Assembly (NCBI GenBank): GCA_022819805.1
Contig: JAJEGO010000023.1
Coordinates: 1 to 45,487, forward strand
From: Candidatus Dadabacteria bacterium
GTDB lineage: Bacteria > Desulfobacterota_D > UBA1144 > Nemesobacterales > Nemesobacteraceae
Reading direction: 5' to 3'
Length of the DNA stretch: 45,487 nt
In this document: one piece after another, positions 32,962-40,868 of the stretch
How positions within the stretch are numbered: position 1 is the first letter of the stretch
Layout: every line of letters starts with the position of its first letter
Notes under the pieces: model-generated
The model's database searches: none
The model's input: the letters and a program-made list of their open reading frames with translations, nothing else
What the model was told of the DNA's origin: nothing
Position numbers and translations under genes: made by a program

Positions 32962-33858
32962 ATGATTGAATACGTAACTCCCTTTTTCCGCCCTCCAAGC
33001 GAACACAAAAGCTTTATTCTTCAAGCTACCGTCGGCTGCTCCCACAACAAATGCACCTATTGCGCGATGTACAGAAAGGAAACCCAGAAGTTCAGGGTGA
33101 GGCCCATGGGCGAGATAAAAGAGATTATTGATGCCGCCGAGCGCAATGGGCTGCTTGAACGAAGGGTTTTCATAGCGGACGGCAACGCGCTTGTCCTCTC
33201 TACTGCTAAGCTGATGGAAATAATGGATTATCTCCATGAAAAAGCCCCGGGTCTTGAGAGGATCACCATGTACGCAAACGTTGGAGACATACTCAGAAAA
33301 TCGATTGAAGACCTCACGCGTCTCAGGGAAAACGGTCTCACAATGGTCTACATAGGTTTTGAGAGCGGAGACGACGTGGTGCTCGAGAGAATAGAAAAGG
33401 GAGCGGATTTTGCCGAAACCGTTGAAGCCTCAAGGAAACTGAAGGCCTCAGGGATAATGAACTCTGTTATGGTACTTCTCGGCATCGGCGGAAAAGACAG
33501 GAGCAGGGAGCACGCCCTGGCTACCGGGAAGCTTCTTACCGAATGTGACCCGGAATATGTCGGAGCTCTCTCCCTTCAGCTTCGTCCCGGAGCGCCAATT
33601 TACGAGCAGTGGCAGGAAGGGCTTTTTGAGCTTCCGGACAAGTTTCAGATGATAGAGGAACTTGAAACCATAGTTGAGAATACGGAACTCTCCGACGGCT
33701 ATTTCTACTCAAACCACATATCAAACTATCTTCCTGTCAGGGCGAAATTCCCCGAGGAAAAAAACAAAGTTCTTGAAGAGATAAGAGAAGTGTTGAAGAC
33801 AAGAGACGAAGCTTCCCTTCGTCCGGATTATTACAGAGACGTAGTAAATCAGTACTGA
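32962..33858 (+). CDS. Radical SAM protein with CX4CX2C motif
   Basis: This 298-residue enzyme begins with the Fe-S motif GCSHNKCTYCAMY. The three cysteines (26, 31, 34) are spaced X4-X2 instead of the usual X3-X2. Later segments (TMVYIGFESGDD, VMVLLGIGG) are typical of the TIM-barrel core of Elp3/HemN-like radical SAM proteins. It probably cleaves S-adenosylmethionine to start radical chemistry; the substrate is unknown. There is no cobalamin-binding domain or C-terminal SPASM cluster. I choose the ATG at 32962; a GTG lies directly before it. An LLM-class oxidoreductase follows after 21 bases, so the two are likely co-transcribed. Confidence 0.88.
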   Translation: MIEYVTPFFRPPSEHKSFILQATVGCSHNKCTYCAMYRKETQKFRVRPMGEIKEIIDAAERNGLLERRVFIADGNALVLSTAKLMEIMDYLHEKAPGLERITMYANVGDILRKSIEDLTRLRENGLTMVYIGFESGDDVVLERIEKGADFAETVEASRKLKASGIMNSVMVLLGIGGKDRSREHALATGKLLTECDPEYVGALSLQLRPGAPIYEQWQEGLFELPDKFQMIEELETIVENTELSDGYFYSNHISNYLPVRAKFPEEKNKVLEEIREVLKTRDEASLRPDYYRDVVNQY

Positions 33859-33879
33859 AAAAACTCAAGGAGGCTAAAA

Positions 33880-34812
33880 ATGGGAAAAATTGCTACAACT
33901 TCACCGGTTTGGGGCTGCAGCGTGAGCGATCTTAGAGCGCTGGCGGGAATTACTGAAGAAGCGGGTTTTGACGGTATCTTCTCTCCCGAGGTACCGCCTT
34001 ACAATGCCATAACCAACGCTCAGGTGTTTGCGGAGTGCACCGAGAGGGTAAACGTCGGAACTTGGATAGCCAACATATACATGCGCCAGCCCGTGGTTGC
34101 TACAGCAACGGCGCTAACGATACAGGAAATAACGGGGGGAAGGATGATTCTCGGACTCGGAGTCAGCCACAAGCCCGTTAACAGCAGATACGATATAGAC
34201 ATGGGAGACCCGATTGAGGCGATGAGAAACTATGTCGGGGAAGTGAGGGCCTTTGCCGACGGAACGTCTCCCAGGCTTTCTCTTAAAAGACCAATGGATC
34301 TCCCGGTCCATATAGCAGGACTTACCAAGGCCGCAGCGGAGCTTGCCGGAGAGGTCGCCGACGGCATAATGCCGTATCTATGCCCTCCCGCTTATATAGC
34401 TACCTTAAAAGAGCATGTTGCCGCGGGTGCCGCGAAAGCGGAAAGGGATTCCTCAGCTATATCGATTACAAACGGCATTCCATCCTTTGTCTCGGATGAT
34501 GGAGCCGCGGCCGTCGCCGCAGCCAAAAGAGGGCTCGGTCCATACGCCAGGTTTCCTTTTTACCAGAGGCTCATAAGGAACATAGGTTTCGGGGATATAA
34601 TCGATCAAGTGCAGGACGGAGCGAATCCGGCCGAAGTTTTCACCGATGAGCTGATAGATTCAGTGGCGCTTGCCGGTACGCCCGATAACTGCAAGAAAAA
34701 GCTTGAAGAGCATTTCGCAGCCGGGGTCGATCTTGCCATACTCGTTCCCGGACCAGTAGGAAAACAAAGTAATATAGAAGTAATGGAGATAACAGCTAAA
34801 GCTTACTCTTAA
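33880..34812 (+). CDS. LLM-class (luciferase-like) flavin- or F420-dependent oxidoreductase
   Basis: This 310-residue TIM-barrel oxidoreductase of the bacterial luciferase superfamily has EAGFDGIFSPEV near the start, then AECTERVNVGTWIANIY. EITGGRMILGLGVSH is the typical loop after strand 4, and a late VALAGTPDNCKKKLEEHFAAGVD is the usual C-terminal block. The cofactor may be FMN or F420; the sequence alone does not decide. The start has AAGGAGG upstream. It is the second gene of a pair with the radical SAM protein and ends at a terminator. Confidence 0.88.
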   Translation: MGKIATTSPVWGCSVSDLRALAGITEEAGFDGIFSPEVPPYNAITNAQVFAECTERVNVGTWIANIYMRQPVVATATALTIQEITGGRMILGLGVSHKPVNSRYDIDMGDPIEAMRNYVGEVRAFADGTSPRLSLKRPMDLPVHIAGLTKAAAELAGEVADGIMPYLCPPAYIATLKEHVAAGAAKAERDSSAISITNGIPSFVSDDGAAAVAAAKRGLGPYARFPFYQRLIRNIGFGDIIDQVQDGANPAEVFTDELIDSVALAGTPDNCKKKLEEHFAAGVDLAILVPGPVGKQSNIEVMEITAKAYS

Positions 34813-34829
34813 GTTTTTTGCAAACCAAA

Positions 34830-34866
34830 GGGGCGGAAAGTAAAGAATATTTTCCGCCTCTTTTTT
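34830..34866 (+). terminator. Rho-independent terminator after LLM oxidoreductase
   Basis: GGGGCGGAAAG (34830-34840) pairs with TTTTCCGCCTC (34850-34860) with two G-U pairs, and is followed by six T. Confidence 0.85.
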
Positions 34867-35018
34867 GTCTCCTATAACTAGTGTTTCTCTCCGAAACCAG
34901 CCATTTTCCCGAGACCTGTGGCGGGAATCTCAGTTTTTTCGCGTGCGCGGTTGAGAACGGAATCTTATAAAAGTATAATTACGGCGATTTTATTCTCTTT
35001 GCCTAGGTCTGCCTGAGC

Positions 35019-36578
35019 GTGAGTCTCGATAACAACATTCTGTCCCTGCTCATATTCTTTCCTCTTCTGGGAGCTGTCGTTCTTGCGGTTCTGCCGTATT
35101 TCCAGAAAGTCTCCGATTACCAGTTAAAAACAGTCGCTTTTGTAATAACGCTGGCTCAATTTGTGATTTCACTGCCGCTTTTTTTCCGCTTTAACGGTTC
35201 TCTTTCCACCATGCAGTTCGAGGAGAAGATCCCCTGGCTTACGGAGCTGGGAGTTTCTTATCATCTGGGAGTCGACGGTCTTAGCCTTCTGCTCGTGCTT
35301 CTCACGACTTTTCTGTTCCCGATTACGATTCTCTGCTCCTGGAACGCGATAAAAGGCGGATGGAGAGCGTTTCTGTGTCTTACTCTTTTCCTTGAATCGG
35401 CCCTTGTAGGGACCTTCGTCGCGCTTGATATGGTTCTTTTCTTCATATTCTGGGAGGCGGTGCTCATTCCCATGTATTTCATTATAGGAATCTGGGGATC
35501 TTCAAGAAGAATCTACGCGGCAATAAAATTTTTCATCTACACGGCGCTTGGAAGCGGACTTATGCTGGTCGCGATCATCTATATGTACTACGCTCACATA
35601 GACCAGTTCGGCTTCGCGTCAATGAACCTTTTTGATCTCCAGAGAACCAGTCTTGTTTTTGACGGCATACTGAGTCCCCAGGGGCTTGTATTTCTGGCGT
35701 TTTTTCTGGCTTTCGCAATCAAGGTTCCGATGTTTCCGTTCCACACATGGCTTCCCGACGCCCATGTCGAGGCCCCCACGCCCGGAAGCGTTATACTCGC
35801 GGGCGTGCTGCTTAAGATGGGAACCTACGGGGTGATAAGATTTCTGATTCCCTTTTTCCCGGAGGCTATAGAGGCATACACCGGGGTTCTAATAATCCTT
35901 TCAATCATCGGGATAATCTATGGAGCGATGGTGGCATTCATGCAGACGGACCTCAAGAAGCTGGTTGCCTACTCAAGCGTAAGCCACATGGGGCTTATAA
36001 TGCTGGGCGTGTTCATTTTCAATCTCCACGGCGTACAGGGCGGAATCTACCAGATGATAGGCCACGGCCTCTCCACCGGTGCTTTGTTTATTCTCGTTGG
36101 GATGATATACGAAAGACGTCACACCAAAATGATTTCGGAATTTGGCGGACTCGCAAAAGTTATGCCGATTTTCGCACTGTTCTTCATGATTGCCATGCTT
36201 TCTTCCATAGGACTTCCCCTTTTAAACGGCTTTATAGGGGAATTCCTGATTCTGCTTGGAGTGTTTGCGGAGAGCTACGTGTACGCGGCGCTTGGAGCCA
36301 CGGGGCTTGTACTCGGAGCCGTCTATATGCTCTGGGCATACCAGAGAGTGATGTTCGGACCTATAGTAAAGAAAATAAACGCGGGGCTTGGGGATCTTAA
36401 TCCCAGGGAAATAGCCCTTATGGTTCCGATTGCCGTGATGATATTTCTTATGGGAATCTATCCGCAGCCGTTTCTCTCAAAAATGGAGCCCACAGTAACA
36501 AGAATAATAGAGGGGACGCCGCAAGAAGCTTTCAGTGCTGACGTTATAGTGCCGGAGATCCCGAAAAACATGCCTTAA
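35019..36578 (+). CDS. nuoM: NADH-quinone oxidoreductase subunit M (lone copy)
   Basis: This 519-residue inner-membrane, antiporter-like subunit of Complex I has about fourteen membrane helices. NuoM-type blocks are SYHLGVDGLSLLLV near residue 82, FFIFWEAVLIPMYF near 142 (with the conserved glutamate), the broken-helix lysine region FPFHTWLPDAHVEAP near 240, and LKKLVAYSSVSHMG near 311. It resembles NuoM more than the NuoL, MrpD or HyfF relatives. The start is GTG at 35019. No nuoL or nuoN flanks it: a terminator lies upstream and pterin-type genes lie downstream. It is therefore an isolated copy here, either relocated or part of a split locus. Confidence 0.93.
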   Translation: MSLDNNILSLLIFFPLLGAVVLAVLPYFQKVSDYQLKTVAFVITLAQFVISLPLFFRFNGSLSTMQFEEKIPWLTELGVSYHLGVDGLSLLLVLLTTFLFPITILCSWNAIKGGWRAFLCLTLFLESALVGTFVALDMVLFFIFWEAVLIPMYFIIGIWGSSRRIYAAIKFFIYTALGSGLMLVAIIYMYYAHIDQFGFASMNLFDLQRTSLVFDGILSPQGLVFLAFFLAFAIKVPMFPFHTWLPDAHVEAPTPGSVILAGVLLKMGTYGVIRFLIPFFPEAIEAYTGVLIILSIIGIIYGAMVAFMQTDLKKLVAYSSVSHMGLIMLGVFIFNLHGVQGGIYQMIGHGLSTGALFILVGMIYERRHTKMISEFGGLAKVMPIFALFFMIAMLSSIGLPLLNGFIGEFLILLGVFAESYVYAALGATGLVLGAVYMLWAYQRVMFGPIVKKINAGLGDLNPREIALMVPIAVMIFLMGIYPQPFLSKMEPTVTRIIEGTPQEAFSADVIVPEIPKNMP

Positions 36579-36629
36579 AATTATAGCCAGCCGGTTTCCA
36601 GATGGCTGTTTGCCGGCCTGATCGGATCA

Positions 36630-37052
36630 ATGTCTTTTAAAAAGCTCATAACGAAAAAAGTCGAATTCTCCGCCTCTCACAGGTACTGGAACAAAAACTG
36701 GAGCGAGGAGAAAAACCGTGAATTCTACGGCAGATCAAGCCTGCCGGGCGGACATGGACATAATTTCGTGCTTGAAGTTACGGTGGAAGGAGAAATAAAC
36801 CCAGAAACGGGGATGATAATCAATCTCTTTGACCTGAAGCAGATCGTTTCATCCGTTCTGGCTGATTTTGACCACAAGAACTTAAACGAGGACAACCCCC
36901 GTTTCGAGGATCTTATACCGACGACGGAAAACATAGCCAAGGTTCTTTGGGAAGCGGTCGAGGAAGAAATCCTCGAGAGGGACGACTGCCGTCTTTACAA
37001 GATAAGGGTATATGAAACGGACGAACTTTTCGTCGATTACCGAAAATGCTGA
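36630..37052 (+). CDS. PTPS/QueD-family protein lacking the catalytic cysteine
   Basis: This 140-residue T-fold protein belongs to the 6-pyruvoyl-tetrahydropterin synthase / 6-carboxytetrahydropterin synthase family. The zinc histidines are H17 (SASHR) and H42 and H44 (GGHGHN). The position of the catalytic cysteine is serine (YGRSSLPGG, about residue 36). The conserved late segment TTENIAKVLWE is present. It may act on another pterin, or serve as a non-catalytic partner of the next protein, which keeps the cysteine. The next gene overlaps its end by seven bases. QueD in queuosine synthesis, biopterin synthesis and folate-type roles are all possible. Confidence 0.85.
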   Translation: MSFKKLITKKVEFSASHRYWNKNWSEEKNREFYGRSSLPGGHGHNFVLEVTVEGEINPETGMIINLFDLKQIVSSVLADFDHKNLNEDNPRFEDLIPTTENIAKVLWEAVEEEILERDDCRLYKIRVYETDELFVDYRKC

Positions 37053-37477
37053 AGAGAAAAGAACAGGTGCTTCTTACGAGGGTTTTCAGGTTTTCCGCAA
37101 GCCACAGGCTTTTCATAGAGGGTTTGTCGGATGAAGAGAACTTCGCCATATTTGATAAGTGTGCGAATCCCGCGGGGCACGGACACGACTATACGGCGGA
37201 AGTAACTATGAGCGGGGAAATAGACGATGAAACGGGCATGCTCATAAACCGCATTGATTTTGAGAAACAGGCGGCGCCCATAATCGAGGAACTTAACTAT
37301 AAGTGGATAGACAGGGATATTCCTTTCTTTCAGGAGAACATATCGACTGTTGAGAACATCGGAAAATACCTGTGGCAGAAGTTCTCAGAAATCGTCCCGG
37401 GCAAGCTCGATCACATAAGGGTCTGGGAAAATCCGAAAAGCTATTTTGAGTATTTCGAGGAAAAACAAGATGGCTGA
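37046..37477 (+). CDS. PTPS/QueD-family protein with catalytic cysteine
   Basis: This 143-residue paralogue of the preceding protein has zinc ligands H20, H45 and H47 (GHGHDY) and C39 in FDKCANPAG, the position of the catalytic cysteine of pyruvoyl-tetrahydropterin and carboxytetrahydropterin synthases. STVENIGKYLWQ is the conserved late helix. It overlaps both neighbours by a few bases, so the two PTPS-type genes and the SDR gene form one translational unit. No queC, queE, queF or folE is in the window to fix the pathway. Confidence 0.87.
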   Translation: MLKRKEQVLLTRVFRFSASHRLFIEGLSDEENFAIFDKCANPAGHGHDYTAEVTMSGEIDDETGMLINRIDFEKQAAPIIEELNYKWIDRDIPFFQENISTVENIGKYLWQKFSEIVPGKLDHIRVWENPKSYFEYFEEKQDG

Positions 37478-38174
37478 AAAAATCGCGATAGTGACCGGGG
37501 CGGGAAAAGGGATAGGAAGAGCGATCGCAGTTGAGTTGCTCGAGGCGGGGTTTTTCACGGCGCTTTGTTCAAGAAGCCAAGAGAGCGCAGCTTCCCTCGA
37601 GGCTGAAATATCGTCCTTTGCTGGAAATTTCATGGTTTCTTCCGTTGACATATCGATTGAGGAGGAAATCGAAAGATTCATCTCGAGCGTTGCGGAGAAA
37701 AAGGGAAGGATTGACGTGCTGATCAACAACGCGGGCGTCGTTTACACGGGTCCGGTAGAGAAAACCGACACCGAGCAGTGGGATGAAATGATGGCCGTAA
37801 ACGCAAGAGGGGCCTTTCTCATGGTAAAGCATTCGCTTCCGTTTATTCCCAATGGAGGCCATATAGTAAATATCGGTTCAAATGCTTCAAAAAAGGGCTT
37901 CCCCGGATGGGCCGCCTACTGCGCTTCCAAGTTCGCCGTTTTGGGCTTCACCAACTCACTGAGAGAAGAGTTAAGAGACCGGGGAATAAAAGTATCCGCT
38001 GTCCTGCCGGGTCCAACCAGAACGGATATCTGGGATTCTCTCGGCGGAAAATGGGACAGGACGAAAATGATGTCTCCTGAAGTTACGGCGAAGACAGTCA
38101 TGTCGGTCATAAATCAGCCCCCGGGAGCAAACATAGATGAAATTGATATAGTTCCATCCACGGGTAGTTTATAA
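37470..38174 (+). CDS. Short-chain dehydrogenase/reductase (sepiapterin-reductase-like context)
   Basis: This 234-residue classical SDR has TGAGKGIG near residue 9 (NAD(P) binding), NNAGVVYTG, the catalytic serine in IGSNASK and YCASK with the catalytic Tyr and Lys. The fingerprint does not fix the substrate; FabG-like carbonyl reduction is the default reading. Its eight-base overlap with a PTPS-type gene raises the possibility of a pterin carbonyl reductase, as sepiapterin reductase is also an SDR. The ATG at 37470 follows CGAGG; a TTG at 37446 is less likely. hemA starts 29 bases downstream. Confidence 0.87.
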   Translation: MAEKIAIVTGAGKGIGRAIAVELLEAGFFTALCSRSQESAASLEAEISSFAGNFMVSSVDISIEEEIERFISSVAEKKGRIDVLINNAGVVYTGPVEKTDTEQWDEMMAVNARGAFLMVKHSLPFIPNGGHIVNIGSNASKKGFPGWAAYCASKFAVLGFTNSLREELRDRGIKVSAVLPGPTRTDIWDSLGGKWDRTKMMSPEVTAKTVMSVINQPPGANIDEIDIVPSTGSL

Positions 38175-38203
38175 TTGCGCAAGACCGGTTTTGGAAGAAG
38201 CGG

Positions 38204-39532
38204 ATGATAGAAATAGTCTCAGTTGGAATCAGCTACAAGACGGCCCCGGTGGAAGTGCGGGAGCGGTTTTCTTTTTCTGATACGGACCTTCGAAAAGCGC
38301 TTGGAATACTTCGCTTGAGGGAGAACGTGCTTGAATGCTGCATTGTGTCCACATGCAACCGCGTTGAGGTATATGCGGCAACTGAGAACTATGGAAAATG
38401 CGAAGAGGAAATCAAATCCTTTCTTCTGGATTTTCATAAGCTTCCCGGCGGAAACCTTCATTCCTATATGCACACCCGCGTGGGATCCGGCGCCGTAAGA
38501 CATCTTTTCAGAGTAGCCGCCAGCATCGATTCCATGGTAATCGGGGAAACCCAGATTCTGAACCAGCTCAAAAACTCATATAGCGTGGCGCGCTCTGAGA
38601 ACACGGTCGGACTCATACTCAACAGGCTTTTTAACAGGGCTTTTTTCGCCGGCAAGAAAGTGAGAGCCGAGACGGGAATCTCCTCTCAGGCGGTATCGAT
38701 AAGCTATCTCGGAGTGGAGCTTGCCAAAAGGATCTTCGAGAACCTTGCGAATCGGACCGTCATGCTGGTGGGAACCGGGGAAATGGCAGAACTCTTCGCG
38801 AAACATCTTGTTTCGAACAACGTAAAGGATCTCTACGTAACAAGCAGGGATTTCCGCAACGCGGAAAAACTTTCCCAATCCCTGAAGGGTAAACCCGTCA
38901 GGTTCGAGGAGATGCTCTACCGTCTGAAAGACATCGACATTCTTGTAACCGCAACCGGGTCTTCTGACTACATAATAAGAAGCGAACATGTAAAGCAGTC
39001 TCTTAAGCTCAGGAAGAACGATCCGATCTTCATGATCGATATAGCCGTTCCACGCGATATAGACCCGAAGATAAACAGAATCCCCGGAGTTTATCTCTAC
39101 GATATAGACGATCTGAGAGTGGTTCAGGGCGAAAACCTGAATTCCAGAAAGGAAAATCTCAAAAAAGCCGAGGAAATAGTCCTGACCGTAGAAAGAGGTT
39201 TTAACGACTGGATGGAAAGTCTTGAGGTCTTCCCCGTCATAATTGATATCAAGCAGAAATTCGAGAACATAAAAAAGACTGAGGTCGAGAAGGCGCTTCG
39301 AAGACTCGAGGGTGGCACCGGGACGCAGAAAGAAATCATAGAGAGCCTGGCGAATTCCATAATCGGAAAAATATTTCACGACCCGGTCACTAACCTAAAG
39401 AAAAGAACGTCCGGTTACGAAGCGGCTCTTTACTCCGAGGTAACGAGAAGGCTTTTTGAGCTCGACCCGGTGGATGCCTCGCAGGACGTAACAGATATTT
39501 ATGACGAAGCTGAGAATTGGTACCAGGGGTAG
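38204..39532 (+). CDS. hemA: Glutamyl-tRNA reductase
   Basis: This enzyme reduces glutamyl-tRNA to glutamate-1-semialdehyde, the first step of the C5 route to tetrapyrroles. The 442 residues follow the family order: a catalytic domain with the nucleophile C51 in STCNRVEVYA and the FRVAASIDSMVIGETQI block, an NADPH-binding domain with MLVGTGEMAE, and a C-terminal dimerisation helix region. The ATG at 38204 follows GGAAG. The end overlaps hemC by 32 bases, so the two consecutive-pathway genes are coupled. Confidence 0.97.
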   Translation: MIEIVSVGISYKTAPVEVRERFSFSDTDLRKALGILRLRENVLECCIVSTCNRVEVYAATENYGKCEEEIKSFLLDFHKLPGGNLHSYMHTRVGSGAVRHLFRVAASIDSMVIGETQILNQLKNSYSVARSENTVGLILNRLFNRAFFAGKKVRAETGISSQAVSISYLGVELAKRIFENLANRTVMLVGTGEMAELFAKHLVSNNVKDLYVTSRDFRNAEKLSQSLKGKPVRFEEMLYRLKDIDILVTATGSSDYIIRSEHVKQSLKLRKNDPIFMIDIAVPRDIDPKINRIPGVYLYDIDDLRVVQGENLNSRKENLKKAEEIVLTVERGFNDWMESLEVFPVIIDIKQKFENIKKTEVEKALRRLEGGTGTQKEIIESLANSIIGKIFHDPVTNLKKRTSGYEAALYSEVTRRLFELDPVDASQDVTDIYDEAENWYQG

Positions 39533-40403
39533 CAGGCTCGCCCTGTTCCAGGCCCGTCTGGTCGAAACGGAACTTCGCACTGCATTCCCTTCACTTGAAA
39601 CGGAAATAAAGGAAATAAAAACTTTGGGAGATATAAAACCCAAAGAAGACATCTCCCGGATGGGCGGCAAGGGCGTCTTCGTAAAGGAAATCGAGCAGAG
39701 CCTTCTCTCGGGTGAAATAGACATTGCCGTTCACAGCATGAAGGACATGCCCTCGGTTCTTCCAGACGGTCTTGTCATAGGTTCCGCGCTAAAAAGAGAA
39801 GATCCCAGGGATGTATTTATCTCAAGAGACGGCAGCGCCCTTGAACAACTCCACGGAGAGGGAAGGGTGGGAACCGGAAGCGTAAGAAGAAAAGCACAAC
39901 TGCTTTCCCGGTTTCCCGATCTCGAAGTCGTTTCCATAAGAGGAAATGTCGATACCAGACTCAGGAAAATTTCCTCAGAAAACCTTGACGGAATAGTTCT
40001 GGCCGCGGCAGGACTTAACCGGCTCGGGCTCTCCGAGCGTATCACTCAGCATTTTGCGCGCGACTACCTGGTTCCGGCCCCATGTCAGGGGATAATAGCC
40101 GTTGAATGCAGAGAAAATGAGACGGAAACAAGAAATCTCATATCCGCAATCACGCACACGGACACGGAAACCGCAGCGGTATTCGAGCGTTCTTTCCTGA
40201 AAACTTTCGGCGGAGACTGTCAAATTCCGCTCGGATGCTGCGCGGATGTATCTCTTGGAAAAATATCTGCAGACTCCGTTTTTATAGATATGGAGAAAAA
40301 AGCAGTTTACAGGAACACCTGGGAGTGCGATTCAGAAAGAGCATCCGCCGAAGGATCTCTTATGGCCAGGGATCTTATGGAACGGGCAGGGCTTTCACAA
40401 TAA
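39501..40403 (+). CDS. hemC: Hydroxymethylbilane synthase (porphobilinogen deaminase)
   Basis: This enzyme joins four porphobilinogens into hydroxymethylbilane. The 300-residue protein begins IGTRGSRLALFQA, has VHSMKDMP with the catalytic aspartate (D82) and RRKAQLL, and carries C240 in GGDCQIPLG, the attachment site of the dipyrromethane cofactor. The start lies inside the hemA end (32-base overlap). No hemD or hemB follows; the next 235 bases hold no convincing gene before the initiator tRNA. Confidence 0.96.
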   Translation: MTKLRIGTRGSRLALFQARLVETELRTAFPSLETEIKEIKTLGDIKPKEDISRMGGKGVFVKEIEQSLLSGEIDIAVHSMKDMPSVLPDGLVIGSALKREDPRDVFISRDGSALEQLHGEGRVGTGSVRRKAQLLSRFPDLEVVSIRGNVDTRLRKISSENLDGIVLAAAGLNRLGLSERITQHFARDYLVPAPCQGIIAVECRENETETRNLISAITHTDTETAAVFERSFLKTFGGDCQIPLGCCADVSLGKISADSVFIDMEKKAVYRNTWECDSERASAEGSLMARDLMERAGLSQ

Positions 40404-40638
40404 AACCAGCCTGGAGGTGAGCCGCGGCTATCCAAGTCTCCTTTTACCGGACATCGGGATTTGGCTGGGGAATGATAGTAACTACGACTCCTTTCTTGTG
40501 AATTTTCAGTCAGCAAATCAGCCTGAAAACGAGTGTTTTGATAGGGAAAACCTGAAATAAGTCTGACAGGATGTTCAGATTCTATTTTGCTTGACATAAT
40601 CAAGGTTTTAATTACAGTTTTGGTTTCATTGCTTCTGT

Positions 40639-40715
<77 letters not shown>

Positions 40716-40868
40716 ATTCCTTAGACCTCGTTCAGAAGTCTAACCGCCCGCCTGTTTTCAGTGCTATACACGTGATTTATGTTTCATTTTTGAGCCCGCT
40801 CGGGTTATAATTGGTCGAAACGGGTTCTTTTTAGAACCTCCACTTCCTAAAAAGGTTGGATATCTCTA

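Noticed and set aside
32911-33237. N-terminal extension of the small minus-strand membrane protein into the radical SAM gene
   Set aside because: This part is antisense to the Fe-S motif region of the radical SAM gene; only the portion outside that gene looks like protein.
38576-39379. A 267-codon minus-strand frame inside hemA
   Set aside because: It is fully antisense to hemA, with no ribosome-binding site or family signal.
40417-40563. A 48-codon frame from GTG 40417 after hemC
   Set aside because: Its Shine-Dalgarno-like sequence overlaps the start codon, and the product has no recognisable features.
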